Shown here piece by piece: positions 44,851 to 55,378 of a stretch of DNA of 64,000 bases; positions within the stretch are counted from its first letter, which is position 1; each line of letters opens with the position of its first letter. The position numbers were made by a program, and so were the translations under genes. This DNA comes from Neurospora tetraspora (taxonomy: Eukaryota > Ascomycota > Sordariomycetes > Sordariales > Sordariaceae). The DNA lies in NCBI RefSeq assembly GCF_033439725.1, contig NW_026944393.1:682001-746000 (forward strand). The letters are read 5' to 3'. Under the pieces are notes generated by a model. The model saw only the letters and a list, made by a program, of their open reading frames with translations. It was not told the DNA's origin and did not search any database.

Positions 44851-45104
<254 letters not shown>

Positions 45105-45529
45105 GGAAGAGAAGTATAATGATAATCCCGAAATTATTAACGAAAGTAGCTTAGAAACTAATTAACGTTTTATTTAGTATTTATTAAAAGGGTACGAAAA
45201 GCGCTTTTTCGAACTCCTTAGAGTAATTAAAATTAAATTTATCGATTTAGTATGGTAAATACGTAAAAAGAGTAGTATATATAATATTAGATATGAATCA
45301 GTTAAATTTAAATTAATAATCTTTTTATAAATTGTTGCGTTTAATAACCTTTAACAATAGGTTGTTTATTACTTTATAATAGCGTAATCAATAATATCGA
45401 ATATCGTTTTAAAATTATTACTAACCTTTATTATATTTTATAATGAATTTGTTATATAATTAACGATAATTTTATATTGCTAGAAATCGAATTTAACGTT
45501 AAAGGAAATTAGGTTTTTAATAAGGCAAT

Positions 45530-46040
45530 TAGTATTATCGATGGTACTTATATTTACGCGAAGGTACTAGTAAAAAACCAAATAAAGTAGCGTAACCGAA
45601 AGGAATTTATTTTTTAAAACGTATTTACTATTATTCGATTTAATAATTCATTTTTATACGTATTCGTTAGCGTAGAAGGGTCGATATAAAATTCGAAATT
45701 ACTTCGTATTACGTTATTCCATAGCTTTAAAGTACCCCTTAAGTAATTTTATTTGATTAACGTAAATTTCAACTAATAAAAGGGAATTTTAATCCGTTCC
45801 CTAATATACGATACTATTTTTAAAATTAGAAGGAAGCCCCTAGAAATAAATAGCATAAAATAAAGAAGGAATTATACAATTTGAAATATAGCGAGATTGG
45901 ATACTAATCGAATAGGTATTCAATTAATTAAAAAGGATATTAAAATTAATACGAAAGTCGGCACTAAAGTACCCTATTAATATTTAAATTAATTTTGTAT
46001 ACGCGGTTATAAGTTTATATAATTTTATTTATTATTAGCG
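45530..46040 (+). pseudogene. Harbinger (DDE_Tnp_4) transposase remnant
   Basis: Raw translation still shows the family skeleton in order. DGTYIYAK (DGT at 45540-45548) holds the first catalytic Asp. Then come RNRKEFIF-stop-NVF (family: RNRKG-x-xSQNV), VEGS (family: GWEGS) at about 45672-45683, and FYLINVNF with KGILI (family: YYLVDAGF, KGxLxPY). In a shifted frame LIE-stop-VFN-x-LKRILKLIRKS (family: VIERxFGxLKRRFxxL) follows, then FVYAVISLYNFI (family: hydrophobic-LHNF). Most stop codons sit where a CAA/CAG Gln codon is expected, as C-to-T RIP changes would give. One net frame change separates the first and second halves. Confidence 0.8.
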
Positions 46041-46649
46041 ATATAAACGAACCGATGAGGGGGAGGAAGAATTTATTAGGATTTTAAAACTGGTAAAGAA
46101 ACGAATAAATAATAATTTTATGGAAGATCCCGTCGCGATACGTATTAGTATTACGTATATTATTTGGATTAGTTGGTAACTATATTTAGCGAGAAAGTAA
46201 AGGAAGTAAGAGAGGGGGATAGAGGGCGAGAAAATATAAAAGAGGGTAAATTTGAATTAATTTATCGATAATTAAATTTATATAAAATATGAATTGTAAT
46301 ATTTTTAAATTTCAAAGTTTAAAAATTAAACGGCTATAAGTACGAACGCTATAAAGCGTCAAAATTATAGAAGGGATACAAATTTAATTGCCTTACTAAA
46401 ACTAGAACTAAGGGATATTAAAAATTTCTAATTAATATAATACGCTATATTAGGGGTATATAGATTATAAACCCTAGTAAATATCTATATATAATCTAGG
46501 AAAATAGTTTCTATAGACCCTAATTATATATTTAATAGCAATCAATTTATTAAAATCCAATTTTTTAAATTTAGTAAAATTTTTAGAATTTTATAATTTT
46601 TAAATAAAAATAAATAACCCCTTCTATTCTATTTTATTTTATTTTATTC

Positions 46650-48300
46650 TATTCGTCCCTATTATACTCCGCGCCCTCATCTCCTTCCTCCTCTCCTTTT
46701 TAACTACCTTTACTAACTACTTCAATTTTATAGGTTTAAATTTATTATTTATTGCATTCTATAAAATAACCTCTTCCTTTAATAGTTTTTAGGATACATT
46801 TACGACTATTTTTAGCGAAAAATCCTTTGTAAAATTATATTAAAAGTCCTTAACCGCCGTTTTGATATCGATTACGCTGATAAGTTTCGTATTATTAATT
46901 AATTTAATTGCTTCGCTAATACATTTTATAATAAGGGTATTACTTTACTTAACGGATACCTTCTTAATTAATTATATTATATTAGAATAAAATAATAAGG
47001 GGAAATCCTCTTTATTACCCTCCGCTTCGCTATCACTACTTTTATTATTCTAGAAATCGGGAGTTTTTAATACGTTACTTCTTAATGCTCTTAATTATTC
47101 GCTTTTTTTACACTTTCTTATTATAAGCCACCTTCTTTTTTTCGGTAATTAAACCGCGCTTACTCTAGCTAACGATAAGTAAATTTTTCTTACTTTTCTT
47201 ATTTACAAATACTTTTACTAACCAGATAAAAAATTTAATTACCCTTTCGTTAACGAGAATCTCTATTAAGAAATTATATTTACTATTATTAATAAATATG
47301 TAATAGTTATACTTTATTTAAATACCTTCAGTATTACTAAATTCTTTAATAAAAGGTTTTGAATAATTAATAGAATACTTTATTTTACTACTCTTATAAT
47401 TAAAAGTAATATTAATATAGCTTTTTACCATCTACTTTATATACTTAATACGTATCTTAAACCGTTAGAACGCGTTTTAGTATATTTTCCAATTAATTAC
47501 CCTATCCTCCTCCTTATTTTCTTATACCTATAAAGTGAATTTATTTACTTACTTCTTATATTTATCGCGCAAAAATCCCTTACCTATCTTTTAAATCCTT
47601 ATAAACCCCTTCTTATAAAATATTTTAATTAATTTAATAAATTTATAGTAGGCCTCTATAGATTAATTATACGTCGAATTCTATTTTTTTAATTTAATTA
47701 TTAGTATTCCTAATTTAGTATTAGATATACGAGACCGCTTATGTATTTTATATACGATTTTTACCGCGTTGTTATTATTCTTATTATCGAAGGTTATAGG
47801 CCCCGTTAATATATTAGGCGGATTAATAATATTAAAAAATTTAATAACGTTAGAGAAAATAAGATTACTAGGGAAATTGTATTTTATATAGTCGTTAATA
47901 ACCTCCTATACGGTACGTAAAGGGGACGATAAACGAAGTATAAACTCTAGCGTGGTTATAGCGTATATATATATTATAATAATAATTATAATTACTATAG
48001 GGAGAGGTACGCTAGTACTAATATTATTAATAAATGGTATGAACTATAATGAGGAATCCCTATATTATTAAAAATATTATTAGGAATACCTATACTATTA
48101 GGCTCTATATTAGGGGTTATACTAGGACTTCCTATATTATAAGGGTTTATACTATTATAACGGCTAGTAGTAGTATTATTAGGAATACTAAGAAGGCTTA
48201 TATTAAGAATTATATTAATTATTGTTGGAAGGTATCGATCGACGAGTGGATACGGTACGAAGGTACAGTCGATACGGCTATGTGGAGCGTTCAAAGTGGA
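46650..48300 (-). pseudogene. second decayed reading region of the Harbinger element
   Basis: On the minus strand, long stretches with few stops run from 48300 (DCTFVPYPLVDRYLP, then an Asn/Ile/Pro-rich low-complexity segment) down through 47100 (RGLITEKKKVAYNKKV). Harbinger elements usually carry a second gene for a Myb/SANT-like DNA-binding partner. I infer that this is it, but no Trp-triad Myb motif can be read after RIP. It could equally be a separate insertion. Confidence 0.35.
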
Positions 48301-48429
48301 ATAGAATAATATGTAGAATATAAGGAATAGTAGTAGATTAGTCGAAAAATCGATAATTATTTTAAATACATTTTTTTCCCCTTTCCTCGAAGGAAGCCCT
48401 CTTCAAATAGACTTTTTGGATCAATGAGT

Positions 48430-48750
48430 CATCGAGTGACAAAACCGTTTGTACCTTTGGAATTGTTATTTTCTGATAATTCTAACGGTAGTCTGGTTAT
48501 TCTTATACGTCAGCTGTAGAATCCGGAATTTGAATCCGAATTCAAAAGTTTTCTCGGATTTCTTTCTTCACTTCTACTCCATATAGTCGTCATATAACGA
48601 AACCGTTTATACGGTCAGAAACGTTATATTCCGATCTTTCTAATAGAGTTACGTATGACCTCGTTTGACTAACGTTGAGGCCGGAATTCGACTACGAACG
48701 TCGAGGTCTAAATTTTCCTCCGGATTCTATTCAAGGTTGATCCCTATTAC
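48430..48750. repeat. imperfect ~150-bp tandem duplication
   Basis: Two diverged copies share a skeleton in the same order: AACCGTTT-x-TAC, TTAT-x-TTC-x-GAT-x-x-TTCTAA, CCGGAATT, and CTCGGATT or CTCCGGATT. Copy 1 is about 48440-48585 and copy 2 about 48592-48745. This part of the Harbinger element is less AT-rich than its surroundings. The origin is unknown. Confidence 0.45.
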
Positions 48751-49288
48751 AAATCAGACCTTTCTTCCAGACCAGAATTTTTCTCCGGTTATAAGAATAG
48801 TATTTATATATAAGAATATAAATTTTATTTTTATACTTATATATTATTATTTAAGCCCGTAAATCCATTATAAGTCTATTATTATTATTATATATATATT
48901 AAGTTTATAATAACTAACAATTATATTACTTAGTGGGCTACTAATTCTAGTCTAAATACTAGCTTATCGTCGTCGTTATCGTTAATATTAATATATAGTA
49001 ATTTATATTATAGCGGTCAAACGTAGAGTTTTAATACTATACTAGAATTACGTTATTAATAACCCTTATTAATAATCCATCTTCGCTATAGTTATGTAGT
49101 CCTATAGAGTGGCTTGAGTATTCTAATATATTATACTATATTGGGGATGGCTGGGTTTTTATGGTTCCACACACTAAGATTACGGTACAAAGGCCAACCC
49201 CCTGCAATGGATCCACCACCTTCGCTGGTATCTTTTCCAATAGACTTGCACACTTTCTGCGTTGCGTGCACGCGAGCCGATCAGGCCC

Positions 49289-50629
49289 TTGAGCCTCAAG
49301 AAACGCAAAAGCGCATTTCTAGCGCATGCGGTGCCTCGCCCATGACAGAATTGATGAGACCTTACGCTGTAATTTTTGCGGGTCGGACGGGCCAACTGGG
49401 TCTCATCAATTTTGTCAGGGACGAGGGTGCATCGCAGTTGCATGCAGGCCGTTAATCTGTTACCTAATGGCCTGCCGTTCAGCACCCATGGCAGGCCAAA
49501 CATGTTGCGCCTTCAGCGACCGTGGTGTGTCACACGGCAAGTGACGGGACTCCTGGAAGCTGGAAGCCAATGGTGACAAGAATGCCTGGCCTGTCGTGAC
49601 ACCCACCTGGTCTTGACGACTGGTGGTGACAAGACACCGCTTGTAATAAAGCTGTCAGTCACAGAAGAGCTCGCAAGATGCAAAAGAAATCACACAATGA
49701 CGCTGTGGTCCACATCTTGTTGTTTTCGTTATGTTTCATGAACTCAGTGACTCCTCTTCACGTTCGAAGATGGGCCGTTGCGGGGCTATGAGTTGGTGAA
49801 GGTCAGGGCCAGACTGTGCGACTGTGGTCGACCGTCAACCACGTCGTTGATGGGGATATGGGGTGCGTACCCGACGGCATCAGTGGAAATTGCCAGTCCC
49901 CAAACTTACGATAATTGCTGCGGTTCATCGACAGAGCTATACACTCAGTTAGGTACGCATCAACGGCGTACCAAACTTTGCCCCCATTGCTTGAGAGCTG
50001 CCGTAACACAAGATCTGGTGTCACGAATAGCTTCAAGCTCACACTTTCATGTTCCCCGGACGACGGAGGTGGAGGCGGAGGCGGAAACGGACACGGTCCG
50101 ACAGGCCGCTTGCTGCCGCATTCCCTCTGGAGACACGGTGACACCGCTCACCAGGCCCAGGATTACCAGAAGAAGTTTTCCATTCCATCGAACACCGAAC
50201 AGTCGGTGAAACCTCACCTTGCTCACCCGGTCGGTTACAAATGGCCCGTTTCAAGCACCGGGGCCTCTGTAGTTACGCTGGACGCACCAGACCCGTGCGC
50301 TGTTCGTTAGCCCTGTACCTGCGTCGAATCGGCTGTCCGTCCGTGGCCGAACGGTGCCTGAACATCGGCGGATAGCCGAAACCAGACTGCAAAGAGGAAT
50401 TTCGGAGTCGGCCGACGACTGTGCGTGCAGCGTCGTGCAGGGCCCAGCGATGGAGCGCGCCGAGAAATTCTCCGCAGAAACGTAAGGGAAACATGGGGCC
50501 GCCGGGGTGCGTGACCGGGGGTGACGGGGCTAGCGGGTCCAGACAACCGGATGCGGTTTTCCATGGGCTGAGGGGCGTGAGGCTTCCAACGACATGTCTT
50601 GGAAGACGATCCGATGCTGTGCGCTGTTG
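49289..50629. other. GC-normal spacer between the two transposons
   Basis: About 1.3 kb of ordinary GC content lies between the right end of the Harbinger element and the left target duplication of the MULE. Several short overlapping frames occur but no family is recognised. It includes a foldback at 49321-49440. It shows how sharply the AT-rich state stops at, or just inside, the element ends. Confidence 0.5.
49321..49440. repeat. foldback sequence
   Basis: The arms TGACAGAATTGATGAGACC (49343-49361) and GGTCTCATCAATTTTGTCA (49399-49417) are inverted copies with one mismatch around a 37-nt loop. Weaker complementarity extends outward on both sides. It could be a relic of a small foldback element or a transcribed hairpin. 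Confidence 0.6.
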
Positions 50630-52125
50630 CGCAAAGGCTACATAGCTAGTATGAAAATGCTACGTGGTTAGTATAAACCCACTTTTATCGCTGAATAAGC
50701 TCAGCCCAGCCGCCCAACCGCCTAGCCGCGCTAGTATACTGTATACATCGCTACCTAACTGCTGCTGTCGTTGCGCGCTCTCTATTAACGATAGTTAATC
50801 TTATACAATTGAATAAAATTATCGCGAAACCTTACCTTAATATTCAGTAACTGTTTATACTAATTATCTATTGTTTTTATTATTATTTCGTATAATATCC
50901 TCGACCTCGTAGTATTATACCCGCCCGTCGTACGTCGCGTATTCGCCTAAGTAAATTAAATTCCTAACCTAACCAACCAAAATAACTAACGCTAACGGGA
51001 CTTAATTAGTGCTCCCTAACCAAAATACCTTCGAATCCAAAAAATCCGTCTCAAATAATTACCCCTAATAGGAGTACGACCCTTCTTACTAAATTATAGT
51101 CGCTATTAATCCGCCGCCGCCCCCGCGAGAGAATACAATTACCGTAGTCCCTTAGCGAGCACGCTATTAAATAACGGTCTCTAGTACTAACAAAGTTTCT
51201 AATACTAGCGAGGTCTCTAGTACTAGCCCGGCTATTATTTATTTCATTTAATTACAATAATAAAATTGCTATTTTCGATTCCTTATAAAATTACGCTATA
51301 TAATAAAGCTTTATAATTATATTACGAGGCAATATTAAAAATAAAAAGAAGGGACACGAAAGCGCTATTATATATATTAATTATTATTATATATATAGCC
51401 GTACTTATATATCTAACGGGCAAGGCGTTCGAAATACCGCTTTGAAGTGTATCGATTGCTTATACCGAGCAAAAACTGTATTGTAGAAAAGGTAAGGCAA
51501 CTAGTAATTTATTAAAAAAATTAATAATTACTATACTTATAACTTTAATATAGCTAACTTCGCTAGTAACGCTGTTTATCGATAATAGGTTCGTTGTAAT
51601 TATAAAAAGGCTATTAACGTCGCTATTGAGAGGTTGTTTGGAATCGCCAGGATAACCGCGCGTTAAATTGCTTATTATCTAAGTGGTACTTTAAACGATA
51701 AATTAAACGAAGAAAACGCTACCGCTATCCAATGCCCTGACTGTAATAATTTAGTAGTAGAACTACGTAGCCTTCGAATCTCTATTATAGCTAAAGAAGT
51801 ATTGAATATTTAATAATATATTCGACGGGTAAAGTATAGTCTTTATACTTTGACTAAAATACTTATCGACCTATTAGAGTAATATAACAACCTTTATAGC
51901 ATTGAGCACTTTATTAATTACAATTCTCGCTTCCCTAACGAATAAAGGGTTATACCAATATTCTAGACTTTCGATTAATATATAGAGATATAGAAGAAGA
52001 ACCCATATACTTACTAATCAATAATGTATATAAAATATTATTACTCTTATTAATTCAATTACTCTTATAGGGTTTATTAATTAACTTCTTTTTTTTCCTT
52101 ATAAGTTAACTGCTTTAACCTTTCC

Positions 52126-52400
52126 CTTCTTAATATAATTAGCGTCGATATATTAAGCTATAATTTTAATATAGCTTTCAATTTCTCGAGTGGGGAGAGG
52201 TAAGAAGACTTCGAATAGTAGTTTAACTACTTTAAGAAACTTCAAAAGGATTACGGGATTCTTAATCCCGTAGTGCTTATTACCGACTTTAGTAGAGGGT
52301 TTAAGAAAGCTGGTATCACTACCTACCCAATGGTACCATATGAATTATATATATAATATATTATAAAGAACGTGAATTATTATATTAAGAAGAAATAGGT
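52126..52400 (+). pseudogene. MULE transposase core remnant
   Basis: One plus-strand frame reads LLNIISVD, then FNIAFNFSSGER with EDF, then NPVVLITDFSRGFKKAGITT and YPMVPYELY-x-I-x-YIIKNV. This matches the MULE domain pattern: LPLL-x-hydrophobic-G-x-x, FAFLSGE-x-E-x-(F/Y), PK-hydrophobic-hydrophobic-TD-x-x-x-ALxxA, FP-x-x-xHxLCxWH-hydrophobic-xKNV. The catalytic Asp of the TD box is at 52285-52287. The CxWH segment reads YIQY-like after C-to-T and G-to-A changes. Several stops replace expected Gln codons, consistent with RIP. No functional protein is possible. Confidence 0.8.
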
Positions 52401-53121
52401 TTAATTAAATGGCGTTAAGTTAGCCCCGGCTGCTAATATACTAAATTTCCCGCTAATTGCCTAGGACTTAGATAGTAATAGCCCTAATCTTCTATTTTAT
52501 ATTGCCCCCGTCGCTAATGAGGTTAATCATAATAACAATAATTATATTAATAATAACCTAAAAGAAGACGACCCAAAAAAGGTCAATAATACTACTGCTG
52601 CTAATCGCCTTACTTAATAACCTAACGATAAGTAAGGAATTCGTAAAGTAATTAACGAATTAGTAATTAAAATTATCGCTCTACGTAGCTATGTACATAA
52701 TGTACTAATATTTAATCCTACTCGTTAATTCTATTTAGATTTATACGAGGGCTTCCAAGTTGCCTAGAAGTAAGTAATTTATACTAACGATAAGGATTAC
52801 TTTAAAAGAGTATAGTATTTTATAATTTATAAATTTAAACGATAAATTCGTACGTATTTAATACCTTCCTTCCTCTCTATAATAAATAATATACTTTTTT
52901 TGCCTAACCTTTTTTTTTACTGCTAAATTAATTAACAACTTCTCTCGTTTTATTATAATCCTCTTCGTTTACCTTTATAAGTATTACTTCCTATAGATCG
53001 ACAAGTATAGTAATTACGTAATTTCGAAGTTTAAGAACTATAGTATTAGGATAACTAATAGAATCGAATTTGTATATAGGGCTATTAAACGCCTCCTTAA
53101 AAACCGTCTTTCCTCTTTAAG

Positions 53122-53718
53122 AGAAAGTCTAACCATACGGTTATTATTATCTATCCGTACGGTACCCCACTTTTCTTCCTCACTTCTAACCCGAACCCTA
53201 TCGCCGCGCCCCTTTCGTTAAAGTACCTCAACGCATTCGCAGCCCAGAACAACGCATTTACTCTCCCGACAGCGTATTCGTAGCCCAGAACAGCCTATTC
53301 GCTCACCCGGAATAGCTTATTCGCTCGCCCGACCGCGCATTCGCAACTCCCAATTGAAAAGCGATTGAGATAACGATTCAGACAGCGATTGAAATAGCGA
53401 TTAGATTGAAATAGCGATTGAAACAGCGATTTAAAATGACAATTGAAAAAAGACGAATGCGGTGAATTTGAATGCGATGCAATGGAATGCGATGCAATTG
53501 GATGCGATGTAATTTCTGTTGGGGGATTAAATACATTGTCGGAGGAGCTAATACGCTATTCCGGGTTGCGAATACGCTATTCTAGGCTGCGAATGCACTA
53601 TTGGAATCAAAAGGTACATATAGTCTATTAGAAGGGCGAGAAGGTTAGGGAAATATATGAGCGAAAACGTGGGGTACCGTACGAATAGATAATAATGACC
53701 ATACGGTTAGACTTTCTT
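53122..53718. mobile_element. nested foldback/miniature element inside the MULE
   Basis: Inverted repeats of ~50 bp (53122-53170; 53669-53718) start AGAAAGTCTAACC and run to GTACGGTACCCCAC. The interior is quasi-palindromic. Words such as GCATTCGCAGCC, CCGGAATAGC and TATTCGCTC in the left half return reversed in the right half, and there are short repeats of GCGATTGAAATA. CTCTTTAAG (53113-53121) and CTCTTCAAA (53719-53727) may be a 9-bp duplication differing by two transitions. GC content is clearly higher than in the surrounding MULE, so it likely arrived after the host element had been mutated. Confidence 0.75.
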
Positions 53719-55378
53719 CTCTTCAAACCAACTATACGAATATATATAGTCTACTTGCTGCTCTTAAAGAGAAGTCTTTAAATTACGATATACTATAGCG
53801 CAGTAAACGTATTTATAAAAATATAAAAGAATAGGGATATTTAATTATTTGGTATTAAAAGTGGCGCTATATACCTTCAAGCTTATATAGTATTAATATT
53901 ACTATATTTATAATAATTAGTTTAGAAATCTACGTTAAAACCTAGATGCCAACTATAAAAAGGTATTTACGATTTAGTATAACTTACTATATAAATATTT
54001 TATATTAAAGCTATTATAAATAGATCCGCCATTAGTATTGGCTATAGAGGATATAAATATGTACTAGTAGTTAAAATTAAACAACGGTACTAGGTTAACC
54101 GAGGTTGAACGGCGTACTTATATAATTTAAAACCCTACTACCTTACCTAGCCGCGGAAAGTAAACGGTTATCCCTAACCTAAATTTTATAAATTATATAC
54201 GTAAAATATCGGAACGAAACTTTATAAACCCGGAAATTTATAAGCTACGAAATCTAAAGGGTAATTAAGGCCTTACTTAACCTATTGCTACCGCACCCGC
54301 TACTACTATACTTATTAACTACAACCGGTATAATAATCGCTGTATATTCTCTTACAATAAACCGCCCCGCTGGGTAATATAGTAAAAGGTATAGAAAGGA
54401 GGGAGGAGAGGGGGTATATAAAGGGGGAGTACGTAGAGGACGTTGTATACCTGTAATAATATTACTTAAAATAATTTAAATTGTACTATTATAGAGGTGA
54501 TTGCAAATATAGTTAAAGTAATTATAATACAATTAATTCCAATTCTAATTCCCTCTCTAATACCCCTGCGGTCGACTCCAACTCCCTCGCCCTTACCTTT
54601 TTACCTTCTAACTCTCTTATAGAGAGCTCTAGCGCCCTCTCCATCTCCTTATCCCTAAATTTAGTAATAAAAGCGGCCATTAGAATTTCTTATCCTTAAT
54701 TTAGGCAGTTACTAGAATTAATATAAGGATTGGGTACTAAATATAGCTAAATTTAAGGGTTGTATACTTACCCGGCTAGAAATAAGGGAAATTCTTATAA
54801 TTCGTATTGCAAATTATTATACTAGGCCAATTAATTCTATTATTACTTAGGCACTTCCTAGAGTCCTAGACCTTCTCGCTCCTCTTCCATCTAATTAATT
54901 ATAATATAATTTACAAAACTATATTATACTAATAATATAATATAACTAAATCCCTATAGCTATAATACTACCTCTAATACTTATATAGGGTGGAGGGTAG
55001 GTACTAAGGGATTTGAGTAGGAAGACATATCTCTAACTGCCTCCCTAATAGTACTTATACAGCAAGTATTAAAATTAGAGTAGGTACGTATACTTTAAGT
55101 AGTAAATGCAGCAATAAGGCTAGTATAGGGAATAGTAGTATTACTAGTAACTACAATATTAACCGCCTCAATAGTAGATAATTAACTGGATTAATGACTT
55201 TGAATAACTTTACATAAAAAAATGACACTAACAGCGTAGATTTGGCGATGCGCGGGCATCGATTATGTGGCCTCAGTTGCACGCGGTGTGCTGGGCGGCT
55301 GGGCTGGGCTTACTCAGCGATAAAAGTGGGTTTATATTAGCCACGTAGCATTTTCATACTAGCCATGTAGCCTTTGCG

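Larger units (their letters stand above)
50630..55378. mobile_element. RIP-degraded Mutator-like element (MULE)
   Basis: The ends are inverted repeats of about 87 bp (50630-50716; 55292-55378) beginning CGCAAAGGCTACAT. By eye they differ at only five positions, all transitions. GCGCTGTTG flanks both ends (50621-50629; 55379-55387), a perfect 9-bp target-site duplication typical of Mutator-like elements. Between the ends the DNA is AT-rich and stop-riddled. A MULE transposase core is readable on the plus strand at 52126-52400. A second degenerate plus-strand reading region at about 51420-52010 (containing RITAR, CPDCNNLVVELRSL and IAKEVLNI) is unassigned. A further one lies at 53880-54360. A foldback element is nested at 53122-53718. 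Confidence 0.9.

Noticed and set aside
47995-48309. two opposite ~90-100-codon frames in AT-rich DNA
   Set aside because: Low-complexity Asn/Ile text inside the Harbinger element. Treated as part of its decayed minus-strand region, not as a gene.
53380-53440. short GCGATTGAAATA repeats that might suggest a CRISPR-like array
   Set aside because: Units are irregular, unspaced and part of a foldback element in a eukaryotic genome.
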